This document shows, in pieces, positions 1 through 6,790 of a stretch of DNA of 10,926 nucleotides. Source of the stretch: Chloroflexi bacterium RBG_19FT_COMBO_55_16 (GTDB lineage: Bacteria; Chloroflexota; Anaerolineae; Anaerolineales; UBA4823); NCBI GenBank assembly GCA_001795335.1, contig MGOK01000148.1:5029-15954 (forward strand), given 5' to 3'. The translations under genes and the position numbers were made by a program. Within the stretch, counting starts at the first letter, position 1. Every line of letters begins with the position of its first letter. The notes beneath the pieces were generated by a model. That model ran no database searches. It was given only the letters and a program-made list of their open reading frames with translations, and was not told the DNA's origin.

Positions 1-251
1 TCGACCCACAGGTGAGGGCAAAACTGGACGATCTTCATCCCCAGGTCGTCGGCCAGCTGCTTGAGCGGCTTGTAGCTGGCGTCAGTGACTTCGCTCGGGT
101 AGTGCATCTCCAGGCCGCCAACGCCAGGGATGCTCGCCGCCAGCTTGAAGCGCTCTTCGATGCTGCGATCAGGGCTATAGCCCTGCTTGACAAAGCGGTC
201 ACTGGTCGCCCCCAGGTACCAGATCCCAGCCGAGACTTTTATTTCGTGCAT
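1..251 (-). CDS. Xylose-isomerase-like TIM-barrel protein, N-terminal part (runs off the window)
   Basis: This open frame reads leftward from an ATG at 249-251 for 83 complete codons and leaves the window without a stop. The start is well supported: GAGGTGA lies a few bases upstream (GTGAGGTGAAACATG on the minus strand). The protein begins MHEIKVSAGIWYLGATSDRF and continues with IEERFKLAASIPGVGGLEMHYP and KPLKQLADDLGMKIVQFCPHLWV. This is the pattern of the first two beta-alpha units of the AP-endonuclease-2/xylose-isomerase-like fold: a strand, a helix starting IEERF, then 'GLEMHYP' and 'KIVQ' strands. Such proteins isomerise or epimerise sugars in the cytoplasm, usually with a divalent metal, but the metal ligands lie in the missing C-terminal part. 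It follows the GntR regulator on the same strand with a 121-bp gap. It is the second such TIM barrel of the locus. The substrate is unknown. Confidence 0.8.
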   Translation of the reverse strand, partial: MHEIKVSAGIWYLGATSDRFVKQGYSPDRSIEERFKLAASIPGVGGLEMHYPSEVTDASYKPLKQLADDLGMKIVQFCPHLWV

Positions 252-304
252 GTTTCACCTCACTTCATTGTAATCACCTTCGATGAAGATGGTTCTGATT
301 GAGA

Positions 305-324
305 AACCCAATCTAGATCGGGTT
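305..324. repeat. Imperfect 20-bp inverted repeat upstream of the TIM-barrel gene
   Basis: AACCCAATC and GATCGGGTT form 9-bp arms around a TA centre, with one mismatch (G-T as RNA). The site lies between the GntR stop and the start codon at 251. It could be an operator for the regulator encoded next door or part of a weak transcript-end structure. No run of T follows on either strand, so an intrinsic terminator is unlikely. I see no convincing promoter around it. Confidence 0.35.
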
Positions 325-340
325 CTTCTGCCCAGTCTTT

Positions 341-371
341 GAGCTTCCGATGATTATCTTTCGGAAAGCTC
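341..371 (-). terminator. Hairpin just after the GntR gene, without a U tract
   Basis: Read on the minus strand, GAGCTTTCCGA and TCGGAAGCTC pair with one bulged T around a 10-nt A/T-rich loop, immediately after the GntR stop codon at 373-375. The base sequence beyond is AAAGACTGG, so the uridine run of a standard intrinsic terminator is missing. It may mark the 3' end of the regulator transcript or stabilise it. The inverted repeat is plain in the sequence; its role is a guess. Confidence 0.4.
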
Positions 372-372
372 T

Positions 373-1128
373 TTACTCATGAAGTTCGTTGTACAAAGAA
401 TACCTGTCAGCCCGGTAGTAGATACGTAAAAACTCGACTGGCATGTTCTCCTGGGAATATGAGATTCTTTCGATATAGAGCAAAGGAGAGTTCGGCTTGA
501 TCTCCATTAGATCTGCCAGATTTCGGGGGGCTGCGATGGCTCGAATAACTTGCTTGGCATGTACCAGGCGAATCCCGTAATTGTGTTCCAAGATCTCGCG
601 GAGCGGCAGGGTGGCGTAGTCGTGCTGCAGCACATTAGGACAGTAACGATGCACGAGCTGCGAGTCCTCAATACTAACCGGTTCACCATCTGCCAGGCGA
701 AGTCGCTCCACCCTCGCCAGCTCCTCGCCTACAGGGATCTGAAGTTTTTCACCGATGTCTATATTGGCTCCCAGCAAGCTAGCCGAAAGCACCTTCGTGC
801 CGGGTTCAAACCCTCGTTGACGCATATCTTCTGTGAAGCTTACGATGCGGGTCATGGATTCTGTGAGGGTAGGATGAGCTACGAAGCTGCCTCGCCCACG
901 TTCCCGATAGATTAGCCCTTCGTTGACTAATATGTCGAGGACCTGCCGAACGGTGCTTCGACTGACCCGATATTGATTGATGAGATCTGACTCTGGCGGG
1001 ATCAAGTCGCCAGGTTTCCATTCGCTCCGGATTTTCGCGCGTAAGATTTCATAGAGCTGTTGGTAAAAAGGGATCTTGCTTTGGCGATTGATATATTCGT
1101 GAGAAGGTCCGATCATCATAGTTGACAT
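373..1128 (-). CDS. GntR-family transcriptional regulator with UTRA effector domain (HutC type)
   Basis: This is a 251-residue cytoplasmic DNA-binding regulator. Residues about 18-84 are the GntR winged helix: IPFYQQLYEILRAKI, then PESDLINQYRVSRSTVRQVL as the helix-turn-helix, then GLIYRERGRGSFV as the wing. Residues about 95-245 match the UTRA ligand-binding fold (SFTEDMRQRGFEPGTKVL, RVERLRLADGEPVSIED, ending in the strand pair LLYIERISYSQ and MPVEFLRIYYRADRY). UTRA domains usually sense a sugar phosphate or other small metabolite, and length and layout are normal for HutC-type proteins. The ATG at 1128 has no clear ribosome binding site; in-frame ATGs at 1119 and 1116 are alternatives without a better one. 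It sits on the same strand as the transporter operon and upstream of a TIM-barrel gene, so it probably controls one or both. Its operator is not identified; the palindrome at 7953-7978 and the repeat at 305-324 are candidates. Confidence 0.92.
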   Translation of the reverse strand: MSTMMIGPSHEYINRQSKIPFYQQLYEILRAKIRSEWKPGDLIPPESDLINQYRVSRSTVRQVLDILVNEGLIYRERGRGSFVAHPTLTESMTRIVSFTEDMRQRGFEPGTKVLSASLLGANIDIGEKLQIPVGEELARVERLRLADGEPVSIEDSQLVHRYCPNVLQHDYATLPLREILEHNYGIRLVHAKQVIRAIAAPRNLADLMEIKPNSPLLYIERISYSQENMPVEFLRIYYRADRYSLYNELHE

Positions 1129-1169
1129 TTTCTATCGTACAAGGAAATCAGGTCGTTAGTTTTTTAGCT

Positions 1170-1197
1170 ATGATATTCTACTTCAATCATCAATCAA
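1170..1197 (-). promoter_or_regulatory. Possible promoter for the GntR gene
   Basis: On the minus strand TTGATT (1192-1197) and TATCAT (1170-1175) are separated by 16 bp and lie 42-70 bp upstream of the ATG at 1128. The surroundings are A/T rich. Both hexamers are imperfect matches to the sigma-70 consensus, and the -35 overlaps the end of the corrinoid-domain remnant. This is a weak prediction, offered because the regulator needs its own promoter if the upstream hairpin and gaps end the longer transcript. Confidence 0.3.
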
Positions 1198-1355
1198 TTA
1201 GGCGTCTCAGAATGGATTCTGGCATTCTTTATACACCTATCAGAATCACTTGCGCTGGCATAGCCATCAGTCAATGTGGCACCACCAACGAACACTTTCG
1301 CTTCTTCTTGCACGCCAGTCTGTTTCAAGGCCTCAATGAGGATTTGCGCAGACAT
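1194..1355 (-). pseudogene. Remnant of a corrinoid (B12)-binding methyltransferase domain, 53 residues
   Basis: This short open frame on the minus strand starts at ATG 1353-1355, has AGAAGGA eight bases upstream, and ends with TGA at 1194-1196. It reads MSAQILIEALKQTGVQEEAK and then VFVGGATLTDGYASASDSDR. This resembles the last helix-strand-helix of MtaC/MtbC/MetH-type cobalamin-binding domains, whose general pattern is I-ALK-AG-R-KVKV-VGGAP-T--A--IGADGYA-DA. About ten residues between TLTD and GYA (the A--IGA stretch) seem to be missing, and the DxHxxG and SxLLTT parts of a complete domain are absent, so it cannot bind corrinoid as it stands. It lies 138 bp downstream of the URO-D-family gene, the usual partner of such proteins, which strengthens the reading. 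The rest of the 1129-1493 gap shows only A/T-rich sequence and small palindromes. It could instead be a genuine small protein, because the frame and ribosome binding site are intact. Confidence 0.5.
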
Positions 1356-1493
1356 CGTACATTTCCTTCTGATACAGAATCTTTATTTTCACCGGTAATT
1401 AAATAGGGATTTCTTTTGATCCGGATCTCAGGTGAGAGTCTGTTTTTCCATTGCTTATTAAAAGCCCTAGGCTCAATCCAAAATTTTTTTGCA

Positions 1494-2921
1494 TTACCAG
1501 GTTAGATTCACCCAGCAGAAACCGTAACCCATGCTATCCACATCCTCCCAAACCTTGCGGGCTAAGTCTTCATCCCCTTCAAACTCAGGTAATTCATTAC
1601 GCTTCTCTTCCCAGGGAATGCAGACGCCTGGTTTCCGTTTTTGGACTTGATATTTTATCTCCGTTGGCGCTGGTTTCGATATTTTCTTTATTTCTTCCAG
1701 GCTGGACAATGACGCCCCAGATTGACTATAAGTGCCATAATTAAGCGTAAAATCGATCATGGCTTTCACATTTTCGATTTTTGCATCATTCAAGATGAGT
1801 GCGCTTGCATCCATAATATAACCTCCATCCTGGGCTACCGAATCAATTACTTGTTTACAGCGGTATACAACATCTTCTTCGGTACCCATGGATAACAACT
1901 CATTCGGAATTCCTCCGCTTATACAAAATTTTTCCCCTAAGATATTATGAGCCTCAAAGATATCTGTCTTATCGCAATGAAAAATGATGCTCTTTTCTGG
2001 CAGTTCTGCGAAGGTTTCCAAATGTTGATCCCATTTTCCTTCGGCATAGAAAATTATCTGATGACCTCTAGCCCAGAGCTCTTCTACAATTGGTTTTAAT
2101 GTCGGCCAGTAAATTTCCTTGAAATCACGTTGGGAAATAAATGGTATACACCCCCGGTGCATCCAAATGATAGAGGGAATATTTCTTTCCGGGTCTGCAC
2201 CACCTAAAACAAGGTTTAACAAATGGGGCATTAGAGCCTCACACGCTTTAATAACCTTATCTCGCCGTTCATGGAGGTCATAACACAAATTGACATAACC
2301 GCGTAGCTTATCTCCCAAAAGATCGAGAGGAGCCTTTAAAACAGATCCCACTGCAGGGACGACTCCAGCCTGAATCAATTCGACAGTCTTCGCTCCCCAG
2401 GTGTTAAAAAATAGGTTATAGGCCATGAGACCATTAATGAAAGACAAGTTGTGCTCGAACGTGACTGGGCCGCCTGGAGGATTGATATGGCGAGTAAAAC
2501 GAGAGAACCAGTGGGTAACTAAAAACCTGGTAGGGTCTTCGATAAATTCATCGTATTCAGAGGCCTTTAAGAATGCCTCCTCATCCGTTGTCGGTTCAGA
2601 CCATTGATTAATGTCATTTACAGAGAGTCCAATCCCTGGGAAAGTGATTCCATCCCAACCGATCGCCTTTTGCATGCCAAACCAATTGACCACTGAATTG
2701 GTTTGAATGGCATCAATGCCCGTTTCAACTGCGAATCTGCGGTTGATATCAAATTGTAATTCGTGATCCACCGCGACCTCATAATTGGTGTACCCACAAT
2801 ATTTCGCAGCGAATTCCTCTGCGAAAATTCTTAATGGAATCCGGTCAGGTTTTTCGTTGTACATGGCAGTGACATACCGATTTAATCTCTGCTGGTACAA
2901 GTTCTGAGTCTCTGATTCCAT
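1494..2921 (-). CDS. Uroporphyrinogen-decarboxylase (URO-D) family protein, methyltransferase-like, long form
   Basis: The protein has 475 residues from the ATG at 2921, which has AGAGGA six bases upstream; an in-frame TTG at 2945 only reads through that ribosome binding site. The URO-D superfamily TIM barrel is recognisable from about residue 180 to 395: KPIVEELWARGHQIIFYAEG (276-295), SIIFHCDKTDIFEAHNILG (311-329), KFCISGGIPNELLSMGT (331-347) and GGYIMDASALI (366-376) before the 'NVKAMIDF' helix. The family includes heme-pathway decarboxylases and corrinoid-dependent methyltransferases such as MtaA and MtbA. This one is far from HemE, and at 475 residues it is longer than the usual 340-390, with roughly 75 extra C-terminal residues ending in GFCWVNLTW. 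The HxC zinc motif of MtaA/MtbA appears replaced by Y292-x-E294, so a zinc methyltransferase mechanism is doubtful. No signal peptide is visible; it is cytoplasmic. It follows the binding-protein gene after a 181-bp gap with a hairpin and precedes a corrinoid-domain remnant. Its reaction is unknown. Confidence 0.85.
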   Translation of the reverse strand: MESETQNLYQQRLNRYVTAMYNEKPDRIPLRIFAEEFAAKYCGYTNYEVAVDHELQFDINRRFAVETGIDAIQTNSVVNWFGMQKAIGWDGITFPGIGLSVNDINQWSEPTTDEEAFLKASEYDEFIEDPTRFLVTHWFSRFTRHINPPGGPVTFEHNLSFINGLMAYNLFFNTWGAKTVELIQAGVVPAVGSVLKAPLDLLGDKLRGYVNLCYDLHERRDKVIKACEALMPHLLNLVLGGADPERNIPSIIWMHRGCIPFISQRDFKEIYWPTLKPIVEELWARGHQIIFYAEGKWDQHLETFAELPEKSIIFHCDKTDIFEAHNILGEKFCISGGIPNELLSMGTEEDVVYRCKQVIDSVAQDGGYIMDASALILNDAKIENVKAMIDFTLNYGTYSQSGASLSSLEEIKKISKPAPTEIKYQVQKRKPGVCIPWEEKRNELPEFEGDEDLARKVWEDVDSMGYGFCWVNLTW

Positions 2922-3044
2922 AGATATCCTCTGTATTTTATGCAACCTTCATCCGGAATAGCTTTTATTACCTCGCCAAAACCAGTCTCGTCTTCAATGT
3001 TCGACTGGAGAAGTTGTGAAAACCGTGACCAAGAATCAGTGGCA

Positions 3045-3080
3045 GAGAGGCGTCCTTTTGCTTAGAGAAGGACGCCTCTC
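3045..3080 (-). terminator. Strong hairpin between binding-protein and URO-D genes
   Basis: GAGAGGCGTCCTT (3045-3057) and AAGGACGCCTCTC (3068-3080) are a perfect 13-bp inverted repeat with a 10-nt loop. It begins 23 bases after the stop of the binding-protein gene. No T tract follows on the minus strand (next bases TGCCACTGATT), so it is not a standard intrinsic terminator. A 3' stabilising structure that keeps binding-protein mRNA abundant relative to the distal gene, or a Rho-assisted end, would fit equally well. Confidence 0.6.
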
Positions 3081-3102
3081 GATGACTTAATCGTTGTTGG
3101 AA

Positions 3103-4176
3103 TTAATTTTCTGGGATCTCATACTCCTGGTACGCCGTAACGCCCTTATCCAGCTCCCAGCCAAGCAGGTTCTCGGGAGTATCCTTGTCCACCATAGTGG
3201 AGGGGGTGATGACCAACTCAGGAACTGTGCCTCCGTTTAGAACCGTGGTAACGACCTTCAACAGAACGCCCGATTCATAGGTCGGGGAGTTCGAGTTTGT
3301 CGCTACAGCTTTGCCATCCATCACGCCCTGGAAGTCTTCCGGCCGGCCATTGTGGGTGATGATCTTGATGGGATTGTTGAGCAGACCAGCATCCTCCAAA
3401 GCCCGAACGACGCCCAAATAGATGTCGGCATTCATGGCGTACACCATGTCGAACTCGCCGTTGTAGTTGACCAGCCAGTCGTTCATGATGTTTTGGGACT
3501 TCTCAGCGTTCCAATCGCCAGGAGCCTTGATCACGATGGCGTTGTTGGGACCCAGATTCTTCTCAAAACCCTCTTCGAAGTACTCGACAATGCCCTGGCC
3601 GAGGGTGCCTTCGACAATGGCGATCTTGGCATCCGGGTAGTGGTCGGCGATGTACTTGCCGATCATGCCACCCATTTTCACAAAATCGCCCTTGATCGTG
3701 CTGGTAACCTTGCCTGGACCTTCTGCAGCAGTGGAACCGACAACAAAGAAGGGAATGTCGGCTGCGTTGGCGAGCTGCGCGCCGCGCTGGGCAGTTTCAG
3801 CTGCACCGGTGAAGTCTATGATCGCGTCACAGCCCTGGGCGATGAAGTCCTCGATGTTGGCCAGCTCTTTTTCTGGCTTGCCTTCAGAGGTGACAAAGGT
3901 CATTTCCACACCGAAGGATTCACTGGCGTTGATGTAATCCACAACCAGTTTGGCGGCGTCTGCTTGCATCTGGTAGTAGGCATCCGAGGAATATTGGATG
4001 TAGCAGATGTTGAAGACCGGCTTTTCGGCAGGCGCTTGTGTGGCGACAGGTTGCTCCCCAGGCGCTTCGGTTGCGGGCGCCTTCTCGGTGGCAGCTGGCT
4101 GGGGTGCACAGGAGGCCAGCAAGCCTACCATAAAGGAAACCAGAACCAGCAGGACAAGAAGTTTATGCTTTTTCAT
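3103..4176 (-). CDS. Sugar ABC transporter substrate-binding lipoprotein (periplasmic-binding-protein type 1, RbsB-like)
   Basis: The 357-residue protein captures the imported sugar outside the membrane and delivers it to the permease. It starts with a classical lipoprotein signal: MKKHK, a hydrophobic stretch, and lipobox L20-A21-S22-C23, so Cys23 is the predicted lipidated residue. Residues about 24-52 are a flexible linker rich in Ala, Pro, Thr and Glu, as often seen in Chloroflexota. The mature domain begins with FNICYIQYSSDAYYQMQADA and shows the type-1 fold (Peripla_BP_4): DFIAQGCDAIIDFTGAAET, ADIPFFVVGS, DFVKMGGMIGKYIADHYPDA, KIAIVEGTLGQGI, FDMVYAMNADIYLGVVRAL and KIITHNGRPEDFQGVMDGKA. 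The start is firm: GAGAGGAG lies about seven bases before the ATG. It is 39 bp after the permease gene and followed by a hairpin. The ligand is unknown; the family includes binders of ribose, galactose, xylose and inositol. Confidence 0.95.
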   Translation of the reverse strand: MKKHKLLVLLVLVSFMVGLLASCAPQPAATEKAPATEAPGEQPVATQAPAEKPVFNICYIQYSSDAYYQMQADAAKLVVDYINASESFGVEMTFVTSEGKPEKELANIEDFIAQGCDAIIDFTGAAETAQRGAQLANAADIPFFVVGSTAAEGPGKVTSTIKGDFVKMGGMIGKYIADHYPDAKIAIVEGTLGQGIVEYFEEGFEKNLGPNNAIVIKAPGDWNAEKSQNIMNDWLVNYNGEFDMVYAMNADIYLGVVRALEDAGLLNNPIKIITHNGRPEDFQGVMDGKAVATNSNSPTYESGVLLKVVTTVLNGGTVPELVITPSTMVDKDTPENLLGWELDKGVTAYQEYEIPEN

Positions 4177-4215
4177 TTTATTCTCCTCTCAAAAACATAG
4201 TTTTTTTATTAAGAG

Positions 4216-5193
4216 CTACCGGTTCTTTTTGGCGGCTCCTAAGTTACTTAATGTGACGGCGATGATGATGACCGCGCCGAGCATGACGTATTGGTAAAAG
4301 GAGGGTACCCTAAGGATGTTCAGCGAGTTTCTGATCAACCCCAGGAGAATCGCTCCCAGGAAGACGCCCGGTATGGTGCCTTTTCCACCTGAGAGCGAAA
4401 CGCCGCCGATGACGGCCGCCGCGATGGCTTCTAACGGATAGGCAATGCCCATCGCCGGCTGAGATTGTCCGATCCTGGAGATGACAATCAGCGAGGTAAA
4501 TCCAGCGCACAAACCACTGATGGCATATGCCACAATGCGATGTAAATCAAGGTTGATGCCTGCCAGGAAGGCAGCCTCCGAATTTCCTCCGATCGAATAC
4601 AGCTTTCGGCCAAACCTCGTGTAGCGCATGACCAGGTAAACGATGATGGTGATGATGACGAAATAAATCACAGGAATTGGTACGATGTCAGCCAGGCGGA
4701 AGGTGCCAATCCACCCAAACTTACCCTGCAGATAAATATTGTTCCCGTTCGGGATAATCAGGGCGATCCCCTGGTAAATTGTCATCAGACCCAATGTAGC
4801 AATGAACGAATCGATCCTGGTCTTGACCACAATAATCCCGTTGATTGCGCCAGCCAAGAGACCTGCACCACATGCCAGGATGACGACCAGTCCATCGCTC
4901 ACCCCAGCCTTGAGTAAGAGGGCAGCGATTGCAGCGGTGCAGGCAAGCAGGTTCCCCACAGTAAGATCGATACATCCCGCGATCAAGGCAATCGCAACGC
5001 CCATGGTTACGATACCCAAGGTTGACTGCTGGTTGAGCACGTTTAACAGGTTCCTGACGGTGAGAAAGTTGGGATCGAGCAGGGACATGATGACGACGGC
5101 TACGACAATAATCACCAGCAGGTACAATCCTGATCGGTTACCCTTATTGATCCACTTGACAGATTGATTTCCCTGTTCGGGAATCAGGGTCAT
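4216..5193 (-). CDS. Sugar ABC transporter permease (BPD_transp_2 family, RbsC-like)
   Basis: This is a 325-residue integral membrane protein of the RbsC/XylH/AraH class. After a polar N-terminus (residues 1-22) come about eight to ten hydrophobic segments, beginning GLYLLVIIVVAVVIMSLL and ending QYVMLGAVIIIAVTLSNLG. Family landmarks are the 'NLLNVLNQQSTLGIVTMGVA' segment, the 'GCIDLTVGNLLA' helix start, 'GAINGIIVVKTRIDSFIATLG' and the cytoplasmic coupling loop region 'LEAIAAAVIGGVSLSGGKGT', where AAAVIGG-SL-GG-GT is the family signature. It presumably works as a homodimer with the two-domain ATPase encoded immediately upstream. The ATG overlaps the stop of the ATPase gene in an ATGA (5190-5193), with GGAGG ahead, so the two are translationally coupled. 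Length is typical and nothing looks broken. Confidence 0.95.
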   Translation of the reverse strand: MTLIPEQGNQSVKWINKGNRSGLYLLVIIVVAVVIMSLLDPNFLTVRNLLNVLNQQSTLGIVTMGVAIALIAGCIDLTVGNLLACTAAIAALLLKAGVSDGLVVILACGAGLLAGAINGIIVVKTRIDSFIATLGLMTIYQGIALIIPNGNNIYLQGKFGWIGTFRLADIVPIPVIYFVIITIIVYLVMRYTRFGRKLYSIGGNSEAAFLAGINLDLHRIVAYAISGLCAGFTSLIVISRIGQSQPAMGIAYPLEAIAAAVIGGVSLSGGKGTIPGVFLGAILLGLIRNSLNILRVPSFYQYVMLGAVIIIAVTLSNLGAAKKNR

Positions 5194-6686
5194 ATGCTGC
5201 CTCCGATGGAGTAGGTTAGAAGGTTCTCTTCGCTCAGTTGATCACGGCCGATTTCTCCGACAATCCTGCCTTGCCTCATCACAACGACCCGGTCGCACAT
5301 GGCAATCAGCTCGGGCATATCCGAAGAGATCATCAGAATATATTTGCCTTGCTTGGCGAGCTGGACCATCAGTTTGTAAATTTCTTCCTTGGCGCCAATG
5401 TCAATGCCACGCGTCGGTTCGTCAAAAATGATTACATTAGAGTTTGCGTAAAGCCACTTCGCCAGAACAACCTTCTGTTGGTTACCGCCGGAAAGATTCC
5501 TTACCTCCTGTTTAAGACTCGGTGTCCGGATATTTATGGCCTGGACATAATGGCTTACATCTTTACTCTCTTCCCGCTCGTTGATGAACATCCCGGCCGT
5601 GTTGGTCAAATGCACGAGGGAAACATTCCACTCAATGTTGTGATCGAGGATCAACCCTGTCTTTTGCCGGTCCTCGGTGAGGAGAGACAAACCAGCCTGG
5701 ATGGCATGCCTGGGGTTGTCGATCCTGATTTCTTTGCCCTCGATGATCACCGAACCGCTGGTCTTTTCGCCTGCCCCAAAGATTAGCCTGACCAGATCCG
5801 TCCTTCCGGAACCAACCATTCCGGCAAATCCCACAATTTCTCCCCGGTGAATTTTGAAAGAAGCATCTTTGACGGCTCCACCATTGGAAAAGTTCTTAAA
5901 CTCGACCGTTTTTGAATAGTCGATATCTACCGATTCACGGGTATAGAATTTGCTAACGTCTCTGCCGATCATCTCGCTGATGATCTTTTCCTCAGTGACC
6001 TCGCTCTTATCATGGGTGGCGATCTTGTTGCCATCGCGCAAAACGGTGATGCGGTCGTTCAGGCTGAACACCTCCTCCAAATGGTGGGAAATGTAGATAA
6101 CCCCCACGCCTCTCTCGGCTACTTGCTTGACCAATTCGAGCAAGTTGCTGATCTCGTTGCTGCCATAGGAAGCGGTAGGCTCGTCAAGAATAAAAATCTT
6201 GGCTGCCATACGCATGGCTTTGGCGATCTGAATGGATTGTTTCTGGGGAACGCTGAGGCTCCCGATGAAGGCATCCACATCCAGATCAATTTTCAGATTA
6301 TCAAGCAATAATTTCGATTCTTTTTTGAGTTTGGGATAATCAATAAAACCAAAACGTGTGACTGGCTCGGCGCCGATGAAAATATTTTCCGCCACAGTCA
6401 GGTCAGGCGCCAGCGAAATTTCCTGGTAGATGGTTTGAATGCCTAATTGGTGAGCCAACGCAGGGGTAAGGTGTGAATACAGTTGCCCGCCTATGGTGAT
6501 TGTCCCCTCGTCGGGCCTCAAAGCGCCAGAAAGCATCTTGATAAATGTGGATTTCCCTGCGCCGTTCTCGCCCACGACACAATGGATTTCACCGGAGTAC
6601 AGGTTAAAATCAACTTTATTGAAAGCTTTCACTCCAGGGAAGCTCTTACTGCATCCTTTCACTTCCAACAAGAGTTCCTGTTCCAC
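5190..6686 (-). CDS. Sugar ABC transporter ATP-binding protein, two ATPase domains (RbsA/MglA-like)
   Basis: This cytoplasmic ATPase drives sugar import. Numbered from the proposed GTG at 6686 it has 498 residues, usual for RbsA/MglA. Domain 1 has Walker A GENGAGKST (39-47), Q-loop YQEI (87-90), signature LSVPQKQ (144-150) and Walker B FILDEPTAS (165-173). Domain 2 has the degenerate Walker A GMVGSGRT (289-296) typical of this family, signature LSGGNQQ (398-404) and Walker B IIFDEPTRGID (419-429). The start is uncertain. A TTG at 6767 would give 525 residues but sits inside a terminator stem and adds residues with no family match. The GTG has GGGAGG thirteen bases upstream, a long spacing, but gives the normal N-terminus (EQELLLEVKGCSKSFPGVKA). 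It overlaps the permease by 4 bp. The gap of 104 bp to the upstream TIM-barrel gene contains a terminator, so readthrough or an unseen promoter must feed it. Confidence 0.94.
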   Translation of the reverse strand: MEQELLLEVKGCSKSFPGVKAFNKVDFNLYSGEIHCVVGENGAGKSTFIKMLSGALRPDEGTITIGGQLYSHLTPALAHQLGIQTIYQEISLAPDLTVAENIFIGAEPVTRFGFIDYPKLKKESKLLLDNLKIDLDVDAFIGSLSVPQKQSIQIAKAMRMAAKIFILDEPTASYGSNEISNLLELVKQVAERGVGVIYISHHLEEVFSLNDRITVLRDGNKIATHDKSEVTEEKIISEMIGRDVSKFYTRESVDIDYSKTVEFKNFSNGGAVKDASFKIHRGEIVGFAGMVGSGRTDLVRLIFGAGEKTSGSVIIEGKEIRIDNPRHAIQAGLSLLTEDRQKTGLILDHNIEWNVSLVHLTNTAGMFINEREESKDVSHYVQAINIRTPSLKQEVRNLSGGNQQKVVLAKWLYANSNVIIFDEPTRGIDIGAKEEIYKLMVQLAKQGKYILMISSDMPELIAMCDRVVVMRQGRIVGEIGRDQLSEENLLTYSIGGSI

Positions 6687-6729
6687 GAGCTTACGTATGC
6701 CTCCCGATCGGATTGCATCGCAAATTACG

Positions 6730-6774
6730 AAAAAAGAATTTCCGCCTGCGGCGCTCAAGCACCGCAAGCGGAAA
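6730..6774 (-). terminator. Rho-independent terminator between the TIM-barrel and ATPase genes
   Basis: On the minus strand, starting 16 bases after the TIM-barrel stop, the arms 6759-6774 and 6739-6754 form a 16-bp GC-rich stem (two G-U pairs) closed by the tetraloop TTGA, followed by TTCTTTTTT (6738-6730). All parts of an intrinsic terminator are present. It lies inside what is otherwise a single-strand gene cluster, so it may set a lower expression level for the transporter than for the first gene or act as an attenuator. No alternative antiterminator helix was found by eye. Confidence 0.85.
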
Positions 6775-6790
6775 GAATCAATCGATTGGA

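Noticed and set aside
12..302. Open frame on the plus strand, 96 residues
   Set aside because: It lies opposite the well-supported xylose-isomerase-like start on the minus strand, has no family pattern and no ribosome binding site.
2970..3005. Short inverted repeat with 6-bp arms (CCAGTC / GACTGG) before the URO-D gene
   Set aside because: Six-base arms with a 15-nt loop are expected by chance and the position gives no clear role.
3352..4200. Long plus-strand open frame of 282 residues
   Set aside because: It is antisense to the binding-protein gene, whose lipoprotein signal and fold are clear; the plus-strand product has no recognisable domain.
5238..5786. Plus-strand open frame of 182 residues
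   Set aside because: It is antisense to the second ATPase domain, where Walker and signature motifs are intact on the minus strand.
6687..6767. N-terminal extension of the ATPase from TTG 6767
   Set aside because: The start codon and following codons are inside a terminator stem and T tract, and the added residues do not match the family.
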